From assembly GCA_910584005.1 (NCBI GenBank), contig CAJTXR010000001.1, forward strand, positions 571,154 to 635,153: a DNA stretch of 64,000 nt, read 5' to 3'. The position numbers and the translations under genes were made by a program. Position 1 is the stretch's first letter. Every line of letters begins with the position of its first letter. This stretch comes from an uncultured Anaeroplasmataceae bacterium (GTDB lineage: Bacteria; Bacillota_I; Bacilli_A; Acholeplasmatales; Anaeroplasmataceae). Of the stretch, positions 1 to 7,584 are shown piece after piece. The notes below the pieces were generated by a model, which was not told the DNA's origin, searched no databases, and was given only the letters and a program-made list of their open reading frames with translations.

Positions 1-226
1 AATCAAACCCCGTTGGAAATAAAACATTGATCCCCTTCATTCTTTCATAACGTGAATAAAAATCACAAGCGAGTAGAGAACGAAATCGAGCATCTTGAAA
101 TCCATACAAATTCGTTTTAGGAAAAGAGGAAAATATAAAAGACTTCTTTTTAACACGATCGTTTTCTACGCGAAAAATCTTTCCTTTATTCCATTTTTCT
201 ATCCAATAAGTATAGTCGTGTTTCAT
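1..226 (-). CDS. LeuRS-like class I aminoacyl-tRNA synthetase paralogue, N-terminal part only
   Basis: The frame is open from an ATG at 226 to the left edge (75 codons visible), so the C-terminus lies outside the window. The start has a strong SD (AAAGGAGG) at about 234-241. The visible part resembles the start of leucyl-tRNA synthetase: a helical lead with YWIEKWNKG, then FPKTNLYGFQDARFRSLLAC, then RMKGINVLFPTGFD, which aligns with RMEGYNVLHPMGWDAFGLP of the full LeuS in this window. The HIGH ATP-binding signature (HVGH in LeuS) is not recognisable here, so it may be a non-canonical paralogue rather than a working synthetase. It directly follows the acpP terminator. Family assignment is inference from a short segment. 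Confidence 0.6.
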   Translation of the reverse strand, partial: MKHDYTYWIEKWNKGKIFRVENDRVKKKSFIFSSFPKTNLYGFQDARFRSLLACDFYSRYERMKGINVLFPTGFD

Positions 227-242
227 CTTAAATTCCTCCTTT

Positions 243-278
243 CTTCTTTAAAAAATCAGCCGCAACTAGCGGCTGATT
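243..278 (-). terminator. Intrinsic terminator of acpP
   Basis: A perfect 10-bp stem (254-263 with 269-278, 5-base loop) is followed on the minus strand by a T run at 249-253. It sits right after the acpP stop codon and just before the SD of the LeuRS-like gene. Confidence 0.9.
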
Positions 279-279
279 C

Positions 280-513
280 TTACTTTGTTAATTCTTCGAT
301 ATAGGCAACCAAGTCCCCAACTGTAGCAACTGCCTCAGCCTTTGTATCATCAATTTCAACACCAAATTCATCTTCTAAATCCATAACAATTTCAACTGCA
401 TCTAAACTATCAGCACCTAAATCATCTTTTAAAGAAGCATCTAAAGTAACCTTAGAAGCATCTACTTTTAATTCTTTAACAATAATTTCTTTTACTTTAT
501 CAAAAACTGCCAT
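280..513 (-). CDS. acpP: Acyl carrier protein
   Basis: A 77-aa acidic protein, the usual length for ACP. It carries acyl chains in type II fatty acid synthesis on a 4'-phosphopantetheine arm. The attachment Ser36 lies in the classic GADSLDAVEIVM motif, followed by the acidic helix LEDEFGVEI. The SD is AGGAGG, 6-7 bases before the ATG. It has its own promoter and terminator, so it is monocistronic. The holo-ACP synthase that would modify it (acpS) is also in this window at 52458-52811. No fatty acid synthesis genes adjoin it. Confidence 0.97.
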   Translation of the reverse strand: MAVFDKVKEIIVKELKVDASKVTLDASLKDDLGADSLDAVEIVMDLEDEFGVEIDDTKAEAVATVGDLVAYIEELTK

Positions 514-539
514 AATATAAACCTCCTAAATTTTTACTT

Positions 540-568
540 ATTATAACATTATATTTAAAAATTGTAAA
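540..568 (-). promoter_or_regulatory. Sigma-A type promoter of acpP
   Basis: Read on the minus strand: TTTACA (563-568), a 17-base spacer and TATAAT (540-545). The -10 box ends about 25 bases upstream of the acpP start codon. Confidence 0.8.
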
Positions 569-570
569 TA

Positions 571-600
571 AAAATCCACCATCAAAATGACAGTGGATTA
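571..600 (-). terminator. Intrinsic terminator of the sugar ABC ATPase gene
   Basis: An 11-bp stem with a few G-T pairs (ATCCAC...GTGGAT outer part, 574-598) is followed on the minus strand by TTTTTATTT. It lies just past the stop codon at 610 and just upstream of the acpP promoter. Confidence 0.8.
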
Positions 601-609
601 AATCTTTTA

Positions 610-1716
610 TTAAAATAAAGCCTCTTCAGTTTCAACATCAAATAAATGACAATGATTCATATCCAATGCCAAACGAATAGAAGATCCTTTAGCTAAATCA
701 TCTCTAGCAGGTACAGAAGCGATAATAGAATCCTCACCAATTGAAGCATAAATATTTGTTTCAGCACCTAAAAGCTCAGACACATCAACGATAACATCAA
801 TTATAGAATCTGCATAAGTGTTTAAAACTACTTCGCTATCATGAATATCCTCAGGACGAATACCTAATATGATTTCTTTATCTATATAATTCTTTTCTTT
901 AACAAGGCTCATCTTTCCTTCAGGAATTTGAACATGTTGTGCTCCATCATGAGAAGTAAATTTACCATTCTTATCAATCTTACCATGAATGAAATTCATA
1001 GGAGGTGTACCAATGAATCCACCTACAAAGACATTAGCAGGATGTTCATAAATTTCTTTTGGATTTCCAACCTGTTGAATACGCCCATCTCTCATAACAA
1101 CAATTCTTGATGCCATTGTCATAGCCTCAATTTGATCATGAGTTACATAAATCGTTGTAGAACCTAATCTTCTATGTAATTTAGTTAACTCACCACGCAT
1201 TGTAACACGCAATTTTGCATCTAGGTTAGATAAAGGCTCATCCATTAAGAATACCTTTGCGTTACGAACAATTGCTCTACCTAAAGCAACACGCTGATTT
1301 TGTCCACCAGATAATTGTCTTGGATAACGATCTAATAAATTTTCCAAACCTAAAATTTTAGCAGCCTCAGCAACTCTAGCCTCAATTTCTGGTCTAGGAA
1401 CTCTACGTAATTGCAACCCAAATGCTAAGTTATTGTAAATTGTCATATGTGGATATAATGCATAGGATTGGAATACCATTGCAATTCCACGATCCTTTGG
1501 ATTGACATTGTTCATAAGCACATCATCAATATATAACTCACCACTTGTAATATCTTCCAATCCAGCAATCATACGAAGTGTTGTAGATTTACCACACCCA
1601 GATGGACCTACAAAAACAATGAACTCCTTATCTTCAATATCCAAATTAAAATCAAAAACAGCTTGAACACCATTTGGATAAATCTTATTAATATTTTTCA
1701 AATTTAAAGTAGCCAT
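610..1716 (-). CDS. Sugar ABC transporter ATP-binding protein (MsmK/MsmX/UgpC family)
   Basis: A 368-aa ATPase that powers carbohydrate importers at the inner face of the membrane. Walker A GPSGCGKST is at residues 37-45, signature LSGGQNQR at 135-142, Walker B VFLMDEPLSNLD at 155-166, H-loop VTHDQ just after. The C-terminal ~130 residues form the TOBE/MalK-type regulatory region (GIRPEDI). No permease or binding-protein gene adjoins, which fits the known pattern of a shared ATPase such as MsmX of Bacillus serving several sugar permeases; that role is inference. The SD is GGAGGAAG. A PucR-type regulator gene lies immediately upstream but ends in its own terminator. Confidence 0.93.
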   Translation of the reverse strand: MATLNLKNINKIYPNGVQAVFDFNLDIEDKEFIVFVGPSGCGKSTTLRMIAGLEDITSGELYIDDVLMNNVNPKDRGIAMVFQSYALYPHMTIYNNLAFGLQLRRVPRPEIEARVAEAAKILGLENLLDRYPRQLSGGQNQRVALGRAIVRNAKVFLMDEPLSNLDAKLRVTMRGELTKLHRRLGSTTIYVTHDQIEAMTMASRIVVMRDGRIQQVGNPKEIYEHPANVFVGGFIGTPPMNFIHGKIDKNGKFTSHDGAQHVQIPEGKMSLVKEKNYIDKEIILGIRPEDIHDSEVVLNTYADSIIDVIVDVSELLGAETNIYASIGEDSIIASVPARDDLAKGSSIRLALDMNHCHLFDVETEEALF

Positions 1717-1783
1717 ACTTCTTCCTCCATTTTCTTATTTATATTTTACTAAAATCAAGAACCAAATACTATGTGCAAATTGT

Positions 1784-1816
1784 ACAAAAAAAAGAAATGC
1801 AACTAAAGCATTTCTT
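1784..1816 (-). terminator. Intrinsic terminator of the PucR-like regulator
   Basis: A perfect 9-bp stem AAGAAATGC/GCATTTCTT (1792-1800 with 1808-1816) with an 8-base T run on the minus strand. It abuts the stop codon at 1817. Confidence 0.9.
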
Positions 1817-2356
1817 TTAAGAATAAATCAATTTCATTAAAATGTACACATCATAAAAAGATTTTAAATCAAAACTTTTCAGTTGAAGTAAACGATCGAT
1901 TTTATATAATAATGTATTTCTATGCATATATATCATACTTGAAGTTTTAGATACATTTAAATCATTTTTAGCCATTGCTAAAATAATTTCTTCTGTCACT
2001 CCTGTTTTATTTAAAATAAATTCTAATATGTCTTTTGAATGTTTTATTCTTTTGCTCTTAATTAATAAAGATTTAAAATCATAAGTATCATGATTAGCCT
2101 TAGAGAAAAGAGAATAAATTAAGTTTACTTCCTCCAAACAATCATAAGTAGAAATATATAAAGAAATTAACGTATTCAAATCCTCTTCCAAAGAATGAAT
2201 CGTATCTATAATTTCGCTTTTATTGCCATTAGAAAACCGAACTAATAAAATATTTTCGTTTTCTTGAACGCTATGTGTTCCTAAAAGCATCTGTAATACA
2301 TCCTCAATTAAAGGAAAATATTCTTTGCCTGTTTTTAAAAGTAAAAAATGCTCCAT
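1817..2356 (-). CDS. PucR/CdaR-type helix-turn-helix regulator, short form
   Basis: A 179-aa protein. The last ~70 residues match the PucR/CdaR C-terminal HTH: LNVSKTSSMIYMHRNTLLYK followed by IDRL, with the typical 'sxxLfvHRNTLlYRldri' pattern. The N-terminal ~110 residues (LLKTGKEYFPLIEDVLQMLL...) are not recognised and are much shorter than the sensory regions of full-length family members. It starts 3 bases after the RDD gene stop at 2360 and so is probably co-transcribed with it. A terminator separates it from the sugar ABC ATPase downstream. A role in sugar or cell-envelope control is guesswork. Confidence 0.75.
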   Translation of the reverse strand: MEHFLLLKTGKEYFPLIEDVLQMLLGTHSVQENENILLVRFSNGNKSEIIDTIHSLEEDLNTLISLYISTYDCLEEVNLIYSLFSKANHDTYDFKSLLIKSKRIKHSKDILEFILNKTGVTEEIILAMAKNDLNVSKTSSMIYMHRNTLLYKIDRLLQLKSFDLKSFYDVYILMKLIYS

Positions 2357-2359
2357 AAA

Positions 2360-3022
2360 TTAATATACCTTATAATCAGAATTCTCTTCTTCTGGTTCCT
2401 GTGAGGGTTGATCATTATATTCATGAACTTCAGCATCAATATAGTCCTCTTTTTGTTCAGGTTTAAATTCAAATTCAACAGGATCTTCTTCAGGGATAAA
2501 GCGAGCATTAATCAGTCTTGTACCACTCGCATAATCGCCAATCGAACGCCCATAAGAAGAACAAAAGACAACATTGATAATCAATACAATTATACTTCCA
2601 CCTAATATATTCGTAAGTAATAATCCACCCACTAATTCTCTTAAACAGAAATATCCAAAATGCATTGGGTCAGTTGGATTCTTCCGTACAACCTTGATTC
2701 CCATTGCGGCTCTACCAATGGTCTGCTTAGACCAAAAGACAGGCAACAATACCATATAAAGTAAAATAAAGATCGATAAGATGCCATAATTAATTGCAAA
2801 AACAATCAAACAACTTTTTAGTACCTGCGTAAGCCCATCAAAATCATATGCAGTATCGGCAGCAAAACTTTTTATAAATTCTAAAACAACTTTATAATTC
2901 TCTTCATATGCAGGAATAAAACTTATGAAAAGAGAGGCTATAAGCTCAATAAGTAAAAAATCAATAAAATAAGCAAAAAATCTTTGAAATAATGTTGCAT
3001 TTAAATATTTCAAAACCACCAC
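2360..3022 (-). CDS. RDD family membrane protein
   Basis: About 220 aa. The opening FQRFFAYFIDFLLIELIASL is the RDD signature (Arg, then Asp-Asp-like polar positions in the first helix), followed by two more hydrophobic segments, one containing the WSKQTIGRAAMGIKVV motif common to the family. The C-terminal ~45 residues are highly acidic and proline-containing (PEEDPVEFEFKPEQKEDYID), probably a disordered cytoplasmic tail. RDD proteins are integral membrane proteins of mostly unknown function, some linked to ion transport. The start is unclear: two GTG codons (3022, 3019) and a TTG (3013) lie downstream of an AAAGGA SD. Confidence 0.85.
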   Translation of the reverse strand: MVVLKYLNATLFQRFFAYFIDFLLIELIASLFISFIPAYEENYKVVLEFIKSFAADTAYDFDGLTQVLKSCLIVFAINYGILSIFILLYMVLLPVFWSKQTIGRAAMGIKVVRKNPTDPMHFGYFCLRELVGGLLLTNILGGSIIVLIINVVFCSSYGRSIGDYASGTRLINARFIPEEDPVEFEFKPEQKEDYIDAEVHEYNDQPSQEPEEENSDYKVY

Positions 3023-3053
3023 ATCCTTTGTTCCTTGATTATAGCATATTTTT

Positions 3054-4043
3054 TTATTTATTGATATTGTTTTTTAATAAGAAATGTGAATTTGGATATG
3101 TTTTTTCTTCTTTAGTTAAGCATAAATTTAAGGATGAAGTGAAAACTTTATGAAAATCTGGAAATAAATACATGGATAAAGCTCCTGGCGTTGTATTAAT
3201 CTCATTTACATAAATCACACCATCTATCATAAAAAAATCAATTCGGATAATTCCGCTTGCTTGAATCAGTTGATATACTTTTCGAGCAATTTTACAAAAG
3301 TCTAGATATCGTTGGTCTTCAATTAAGGCTTGATGCATTACCTTAAAGGAGTCACTATATTTATTATCAAATGTAAAAATTTCATCCTTTTTACAAATTC
3401 GTTCTAAATTTGAATACTCATTTTCATTTAATGCTAAATTAAATTCTTCAATTGATTCATAAAAGGGTTGTATAATGAGCTCATGAGCATACTCAAAACA
3501 TTTAGAAAAAGCTTTATCCCACTCTTCTTCTGTTTTCACAATTTGAATCCCAATGGAAGAACCCAAAGAAAGAGGTTTTAAAATCGCAGGAAGAATCTTA
3601 ACCTTTTTCCCTTCTAAATAGTCTTCATACGTATAATAAATTGTCTTTATCATTTTAATTCCATTATTTTTCAAATAGAGATAGCTTCTATATTTGTCGA
3701 TTGAAACCGCACTTGCAAAAGTATCACATCCTAAATATTTAATTTGATGAATTTTAGCAAAGTTGCAAGCCAAACCATCTTCCCCATTTTCGCCATGCAT
3801 CGCTCCAACAATCGCATTTAACTTCATTTTATTTAGCTTTAATTTCCTTAATTTTTTAGTATTGCCAAATTTAAAATCATTTAATTTCATTTGATCGGCA
3901 TTATAAAATTCACCCTGCAAAGAACAATAAAGAAGATGAATCTCATAGAATCGCTCGAGCTTTTTCTTTAACTGAAAGGCAGAAATAATTGAAATTTCAT
4001 GTTCATAACTTCTTCCCCCAAATAATATCCCAAGTCGTATCAT
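3054..4043 (-). CDS. ddl: D-alanine--D-alanine ligase
   Basis: A 329-aa ATP-grasp ligase that makes the D-Ala-D-Ala dipeptide for peptidoglycan. The N-terminus has LGILFGGRSYEHEISI, the Ddl signature. LKPLSLGSSIGI is the glycine-rich ATP-grasp loop, and RIDFFMIDGVIYVNEINTTP supplies the metal-binding acid/Asn near the C-terminus. The central lid region is divergent from well-studied Ddl enzymes. It overlaps the end of murF by 4 bases (ATGA), so the pair is translationally coupled; MurF uses the product of Ddl as substrate. No terminator is visible between its end and the RDD gene. Confidence 0.9.
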   Translation of the reverse strand: MIRLGILFGGRSYEHEISIISAFQLKKKLERFYEIHLLYCSLQGEFYNADQMKLNDFKFGNTKKLRKLKLNKMKLNAIVGAMHGENGEDGLACNFAKIHQIKYLGCDTFASAVSIDKYRSYLYLKNNGIKMIKTIYYTYEDYLEGKKVKILPAILKPLSLGSSIGIQIVKTEEEWDKAFSKCFEYAHELIIQPFYESIEEFNLALNENEYSNLERICKKDEIFTFDNKYSDSFKVMHQALIEDQRYLDFCKIARKVYQLIQASGIIRIDFFMIDGVIYVNEINTTPGALSMYLFPDFHKVFTSSLNLCLTKEEKTYPNSHFLLKNNINK

Positions 4044-5515
4044 AATAATCCCACCCTATATAAATCTGGCACATCATTTTCAATCAACAGCATAGCCCCT
4101 TCATAATTCTTTAAAAGCATTAAAAACAATCGATATCCCTCCATAAAATTTCTAACCAAGTAAATTTCTTTGTTAAATTTTTTCAAGCGATAATATAAAT
4201 ATTTTGTTTGATAATAGCCAATCAAAATGATGATATCCGCACTTGAAGCAATATAACTGACAAGATTTTCAAACAATTCCTTTTTGTATCTTCCTAATTC
4301 CACCATACCTGGTGTCAATAGTATTTTCTTTCCCTCATGCGTTCTTAAAATATTTAATGCTTCAATAAATCCTTTATAGTTACTATTAAAAGAATCATCT
4401 AATAGAGTATATGTTGGCATCTTCTTTACTTCTAACCGATTTTTTTCAGTTTTAAAAGAAAGAATGCCTTTTTCTAATCGCTTTAAATCATATCCCATTT
4501 CATATAAATAAGCGATGATGCCTGTCAAATTCAGGATTTGATGACTTCCTACTAAAAAAGTATTCACATGGAGAAGCAACTCCTCATTTTTATAAACATC
4601 AAAACTACCCGCATTTATATGCAAAGCCCGATACTCTCCATAAGATATTCCATACGTGATTTTTTTAATTTCTCTAGGGAGCGGATATGCTCTTATATAT
4701 GGGCAATCATAATTTAATACCGCAACTTCACACCCTTCGGTTATCCTCATCTTTTCCTTGATAATATGGTCCAAACTACCAAAGGTTTCCACATGCATAT
4801 ACCCAATTCCAGTAACAAAAACATGTTGTGGAGATACAATTTTTTTTAATTTAGCAATATCCCTTTGATGACTTGCCCCAAATTCAAATATTAAATTTTG
4901 ATATAAATTCAAATCCACAATACTATTAATAAATTTAGATATTCCTAATTCTGTATTGTAGCTTTTAGGGGTAGCCGCTGTCTTACTATAAAGATTTAAT
5001 GCTTGATTCAATAAAACCTTAGTCGATGTTTTACCAAAAGAACCTGTTATTCCAATTGATCGATTTTGATAAGATTTTATTTTCCTTTTCGCTTGAGATA
5101 TATAAGGATAATTCAGCAAAAAAGAGATAAGGCGTTCTAAACATAATAAAGGAAAAATGGTAAATTCTAAGCCTAACAAGAGATAGTTACCTACAAATGG
5201 AATAAATCCAATCCCTAAATAAAGAATTCCTAAAAATCCTAGACGGATACTCCTTTTTGTAAATTTCAGCCGAACCCTCGCAAAAAGATAAAAAATAGCA
5301 TATAAAATTAAATATATACTCGTTATAACTTTAATAACAAGAATACTTTGATGATAGATTCCAATCAAAACTATAAGAATTGGAAAAATATCATAAAAGA
5401 TGAAATTTAAAATAAAATGCTTGAAATAAAAGCGAAATTGGTAATGAGCCTGCTGATAAATATTTAAAATCAAATAGAGTTTTAAAAAGGCATAGATGAA
5501 AATACTAATTTGCAT
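4040..5515 (-). CDS. murF: MurF-like UDP-MurNAc-tripeptide:D-Ala-D-Ala ligase with N-terminal membrane domain
   Basis: A 491-aa Mur ligase that adds D-Ala-D-Ala to the UDP-MurNAc-tripeptide. The ATP-binding P-loop GITGSFGKTSTK is at 155-166, followed by FEFGASHQRDI (central domain) and RLEVKKMPTYTLLDDSFNSN in the ligase core. Residues 1-150 are unlike cytosolic MurF: they hold about four to five hydrophobic helices with aromatic and basic flanks, in place of the usual UDP-substrate-binding domain. The gene overlaps the upstream hydrolase by 11 bases and ddl by 4. MurF identity is supported by ddl pairing, but another Mur-type ligase is possible. Confidence 0.8.
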   Translation of the reverse strand: MQISIFIYAFLKLYLILNIYQQAHYQFRFYFKHFILNFIFYDIFPILIVLIGIYHQSILVIKVITSIYLILYAIFYLFARVRLKFTKRSIRLGFLGILYLGIGFIPFVGNYLLLGLEFTIFPLLCLERLISFLLNYPYISQAKRKIKSYQNRSIGITGSFGKTSTKVLLNQALNLYSKTAATPKSYNTELGISKFINSIVDLNLYQNLIFEFGASHQRDIAKLKKIVSPQHVFVTGIGYMHVETFGSLDHIIKEKMRITEGCEVAVLNYDCPYIRAYPLPREIKKITYGISYGEYRALHINAGSFDVYKNEELLLHVNTFLVGSHQILNLTGIIAYLYEMGYDLKRLEKGILSFKTEKNRLEVKKMPTYTLLDDSFNSNYKGFIEALNILRTHEGKKILLTPGMVELGRYKKELFENLVSYIASSADIIILIGYYQTKYLYYRLKKFNKEIYLVRNFMEGYRLFLMLLKNYEGAMLLIENDVPDLYRVGLL

Positions 5516-6200
5516 GATCTTCTCCTACAAGAAAACTCATTAAAATTAAAGTAAATACACTTTCTCGTTCCAAATAAGGAAAATGGCCACATTCTTCAAT
5601 TTCTAATAAATAAGAATTTGCGATTAACTTTTGAATTTTATATCCTAAAGATAATGGCGTAACGGAATCCTTTGTTCCATAAATCAAAATGGTTGGAACC
5701 TTAATTTTTTTATAAGCCCCAGATAAATCATAGTTAACCGCTTTGACAAGCATTATTCTTCGAACATTATCCGCATTTTGATAATCCGTAGATCCCATTT
5801 TAACTGGCAAATGGCACTTTTTGAAAATTTTATAAATACGAATCTTTAATCGCTTTGAAAATTTCAACTTTTGTTTTAACCCGGCAGCAGAAACTAAAAT
5901 CAATTTTTGAACTGGATATTTTGAAGCATAAATCGCAGCAACCCTCGTACCATAGGAATGCCCAAGCAGGATAGGATTTTCTATCTTTTGATCTAATACA
6001 AATGCCCGTATCACATCAGCAATATCTGCAACCGACAAAGGAACGCCAATTTCTGATTCCCCAAACCCAGGTAAGCTTATACTATATACCTTATACTGTG
6101 AACTCAATGATTTACTGAGTCTTGTAAAGGTGAGTAAGGATGCCCCCCATCCATGAAGCAAAAGGATTGGAGTTCCTGTGCCTTCTACAACATAATTCAA
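5505..6200 (-). CDS. Alpha/beta hydrolase
   Basis: About 231 aa from the TTG at 6200. The oxyanion motif LLLHGWG, nucleophile elbow GHSYG (Ser82), acid in YGTKDSVTPL and base in ECGHFPYLE make a complete catalytic triad. Substrate cannot be told from sequence. It overlaps murF by 11 bases, so it belongs to the hydrolase-murF-ddl run. The start is doubtful: the frame stays open upstream to a TAG at 6240-6242 and encodes a plausible first beta-strand (SIDIKINGLNL), but no ATG, GTG or TTG occurs in that extension. Confidence 0.85.
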   Translation of the reverse strand: MNYVVEGTGTPILLLHGWGASLLTFTRLSKSLSSQYKVYSISLPGFGESEIGVPLSVADIADVIRAFVLDQKIENPILLGHSYGTRVAAIYASKYPVQKLILVSAAGLKQKLKFSKRLKIRIYKIFKKCHLPVKMGSTDYQNADNVRRIMLVKAVNYDLSGAYKKIKVPTILIYGTKDSVTPLSLGYKIQKLIANSYLLEIEECGHFPYLERESVFTLILMSFLVGEDHAN

Positions 6201-6269
6201 ATTTAACCCATTAATTTTTATATCGATACTATCACCAGCCTATATAACTATATGGAGTTCAATATAAAA

Positions 6270-6297
6270 ATATGAAAGGGGCTATTCTTTTAGCCCC
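6270..6297 (-). terminator. Intrinsic terminator of the sirtuin gene
   Basis: The stem GGGGCTA/TAGCCCC (6278-6284 with 6291-6297) is followed on the minus strand by TTTCATATTTTT. It lies right after the sirtuin stop codon. Confidence 0.75.
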
Positions 6298-6302
6298 AAT
6301 AT

Positions 6303-7013
6303 TTATTCCATTATTTTCTGAATGACTTCTACCACATCTTCATTAAAAACAAGCTGTGCTCTAGAATCATAAGATGTTTTAGATTTGTTTATTAAAACCA
6401 AATTTTTCCCTTTAAAAAATTGCAAATAAGAAGCAGCTGGATAAACCACAAGTGAAGTTCCAACTACAATTAAGCAATCCGCTTCTTGAATGGCTTGAAT
6501 CGCCTTTTGAACAATATCCATAGAAAGAGGTTCCTCATATAAAACAACATCAGGCTTAATGATTCCCCCACAAGAACAACGATTTACTTTTGTTGGATCT
6601 ATCGCTTTCAAATCATAAAACTTTTTACAATTCATACAATAATTCCTTTTTACACTTCCATGAAGTTCATATACAACCTTACTTCCTGCTTCTTGATGTA
6701 ATGAATCAATGTTTTGAGTAACCACAGCTTTAATTTGCTTTAAATTTGCAAAATAAGTGTGAGCTATATTTGGTTTCGCATTTGGATAAACCATTTTGTT
6801 TCCATAAAAGTCAAAAAATTGTTCTGGATGCTTCATAAAAAAAGAATGAGAAATGATTTCTTCTGGCGAAATTCTACCTTTAGATTCATGATATAATCCT
6901 TGTTCAGAACGAAAATCTGGAATACCAGAAGGGACAGATATTCCAGCTCCTGTGAATAAAACAATATTCTTACTTGTTTGAATGATTTGTTTTAATTGTG
7001 TATAAGAATCCAT
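6303..7013 (-). CDS. cobB: Sirtuin-type NAD-dependent protein deacylase
   Basis: A 236-aa SIR2-family enzyme that removes acyl groups from lysines while consuming NAD. The NAD-binding motif GAGISVPSGIPDFRS begins at residue 22, QNID is at 100-103, the catalytic HG at 118-119, and four zinc cysteines at 126, 129, 146 and 148. The last two are spaced C-x-C rather than the usual C-x2-C. The C-terminal Rossmann motif VVGTSLVVYPAAS is present. The SD GAAGGAGAA precedes the ATG. It lies 32 bases after the LemA gene and probably shares its transcript. Confidence 0.93.
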   Translation of the reverse strand: MDSYTQLKQIIQTSKNIVLFTGAGISVPSGIPDFRSEQGLYHESKGRISPEEIISHSFFMKHPEQFFDFYGNKMVYPNAKPNIAHTYFANLKQIKAVVTQNIDSLHQEAGSKVVYELHGSVKRNYCMNCKKFYDLKAIDPTKVNRCSCGGIIKPDVVLYEEPLSMDIVQKAIQAIQEADCLIVVGTSLVVYPAASYLQFFKGKNLVLINKSKTSYDSRAQLVFNEDVVEVIQKIME

Positions 7014-7045
7014 AATCTCTTCTCCTTCTTTATAAAATATATAAT

Positions 7046-7540
7046 CTAATTTTTCAATTCCTCAACCTTAGAATTATCAAAATATTCCATTTTTTCATAT
7101 TTTGTTCCCACAACTAACGAATGAGGAAATTCTAAAGACTTCGCTTTAAAAGTAGCAACGGCTTGATTATAATTTTGAATAGATAAAGCCAAGTGATTTT
7201 CAATAGAAAGTAATTGTTCTAATACTTCAGTCGATTCTTGTTCTTTCTTCTCTTCACACTCTGAATATAGTTGATTGAATTGTTCATTTGCTTGAACATA
7301 TTCTTTTATCGTTTGTCCTACTTCTATAGGAAGATCCTCTTCAATTAAATTTTGAATAATTTCTTTTTTCTTTTCTAAATCTGTTTGAATTTGAGTATCT
7401 AGGTTTTTAATTTCCATCGCAAAAAGTTTAAATTTATAGCGAGTGATAATAAACCAAAGAAGGATGACCAAAATAAAACATAGTAAAACAATTGAAACAA
7501 CGATAGGTAAAACAATTCTACTAGTAACACCAAATTCCAT
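7046..7540 (-). CDS. LemA family protein
   Basis: A 164-aa protein with one N-terminal membrane helix (residues 9-33), followed by a long coiled-coil region. The C-terminal part carries the LemA signature YNQAVATFKAKSLEFPHSLV and ends with EKMEYFDNS. LemA proteins are membrane-anchored helical proteins of unclear role. The SD is GGAGGGG. The gene follows metK by about 40 bases and precedes the sirtuin by about 30. Confidence 0.85.
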   Translation of the reverse strand: MEFGVTSRIVLPIVVSIVLLCFILVILLWFIITRYKFKLFAMEIKNLDTQIQTDLEKKKEIIQNLIEEDLPIEVGQTIKEYVQANEQFNQLYSECEEKKEQESTEVLEQLLSIENHLALSIQNYNQAVATFKAKSLEFPHSLVVGTKYEKMEYFDNSKVEELKN

Positions 7541-7578
7541 TTAATTCCCCTCCAACTCTAAATTCCTTGCAAGTAGTT

Positions 7579-7584
7579 ATTATA
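7579..7584 (-). promoter_or_regulatory. Possible internal -10 element before lemA
   Basis: A TATAAT hexamer spans the last bases of metK and lies about 40 bases before the LemA start. The nearest -35-like TTGAGG is only 15 bases upstream. A direct repeat TACTTGCA flanks the hexamer, but one copy is metK coding sequence. Weak evidence. Confidence 0.3.

Noticed and set aside
95..304. Plus-strand open frame of 69 codons
   Set aside because: It lies antisense to the LeuRS-like start, the acpP terminator and the acpP end, and has no SD or recognisable domain.
928..1110. Plus-strand open frame inside the ABC ATPase gene
   Set aside because: Antisense shadow of a well-supported gene.
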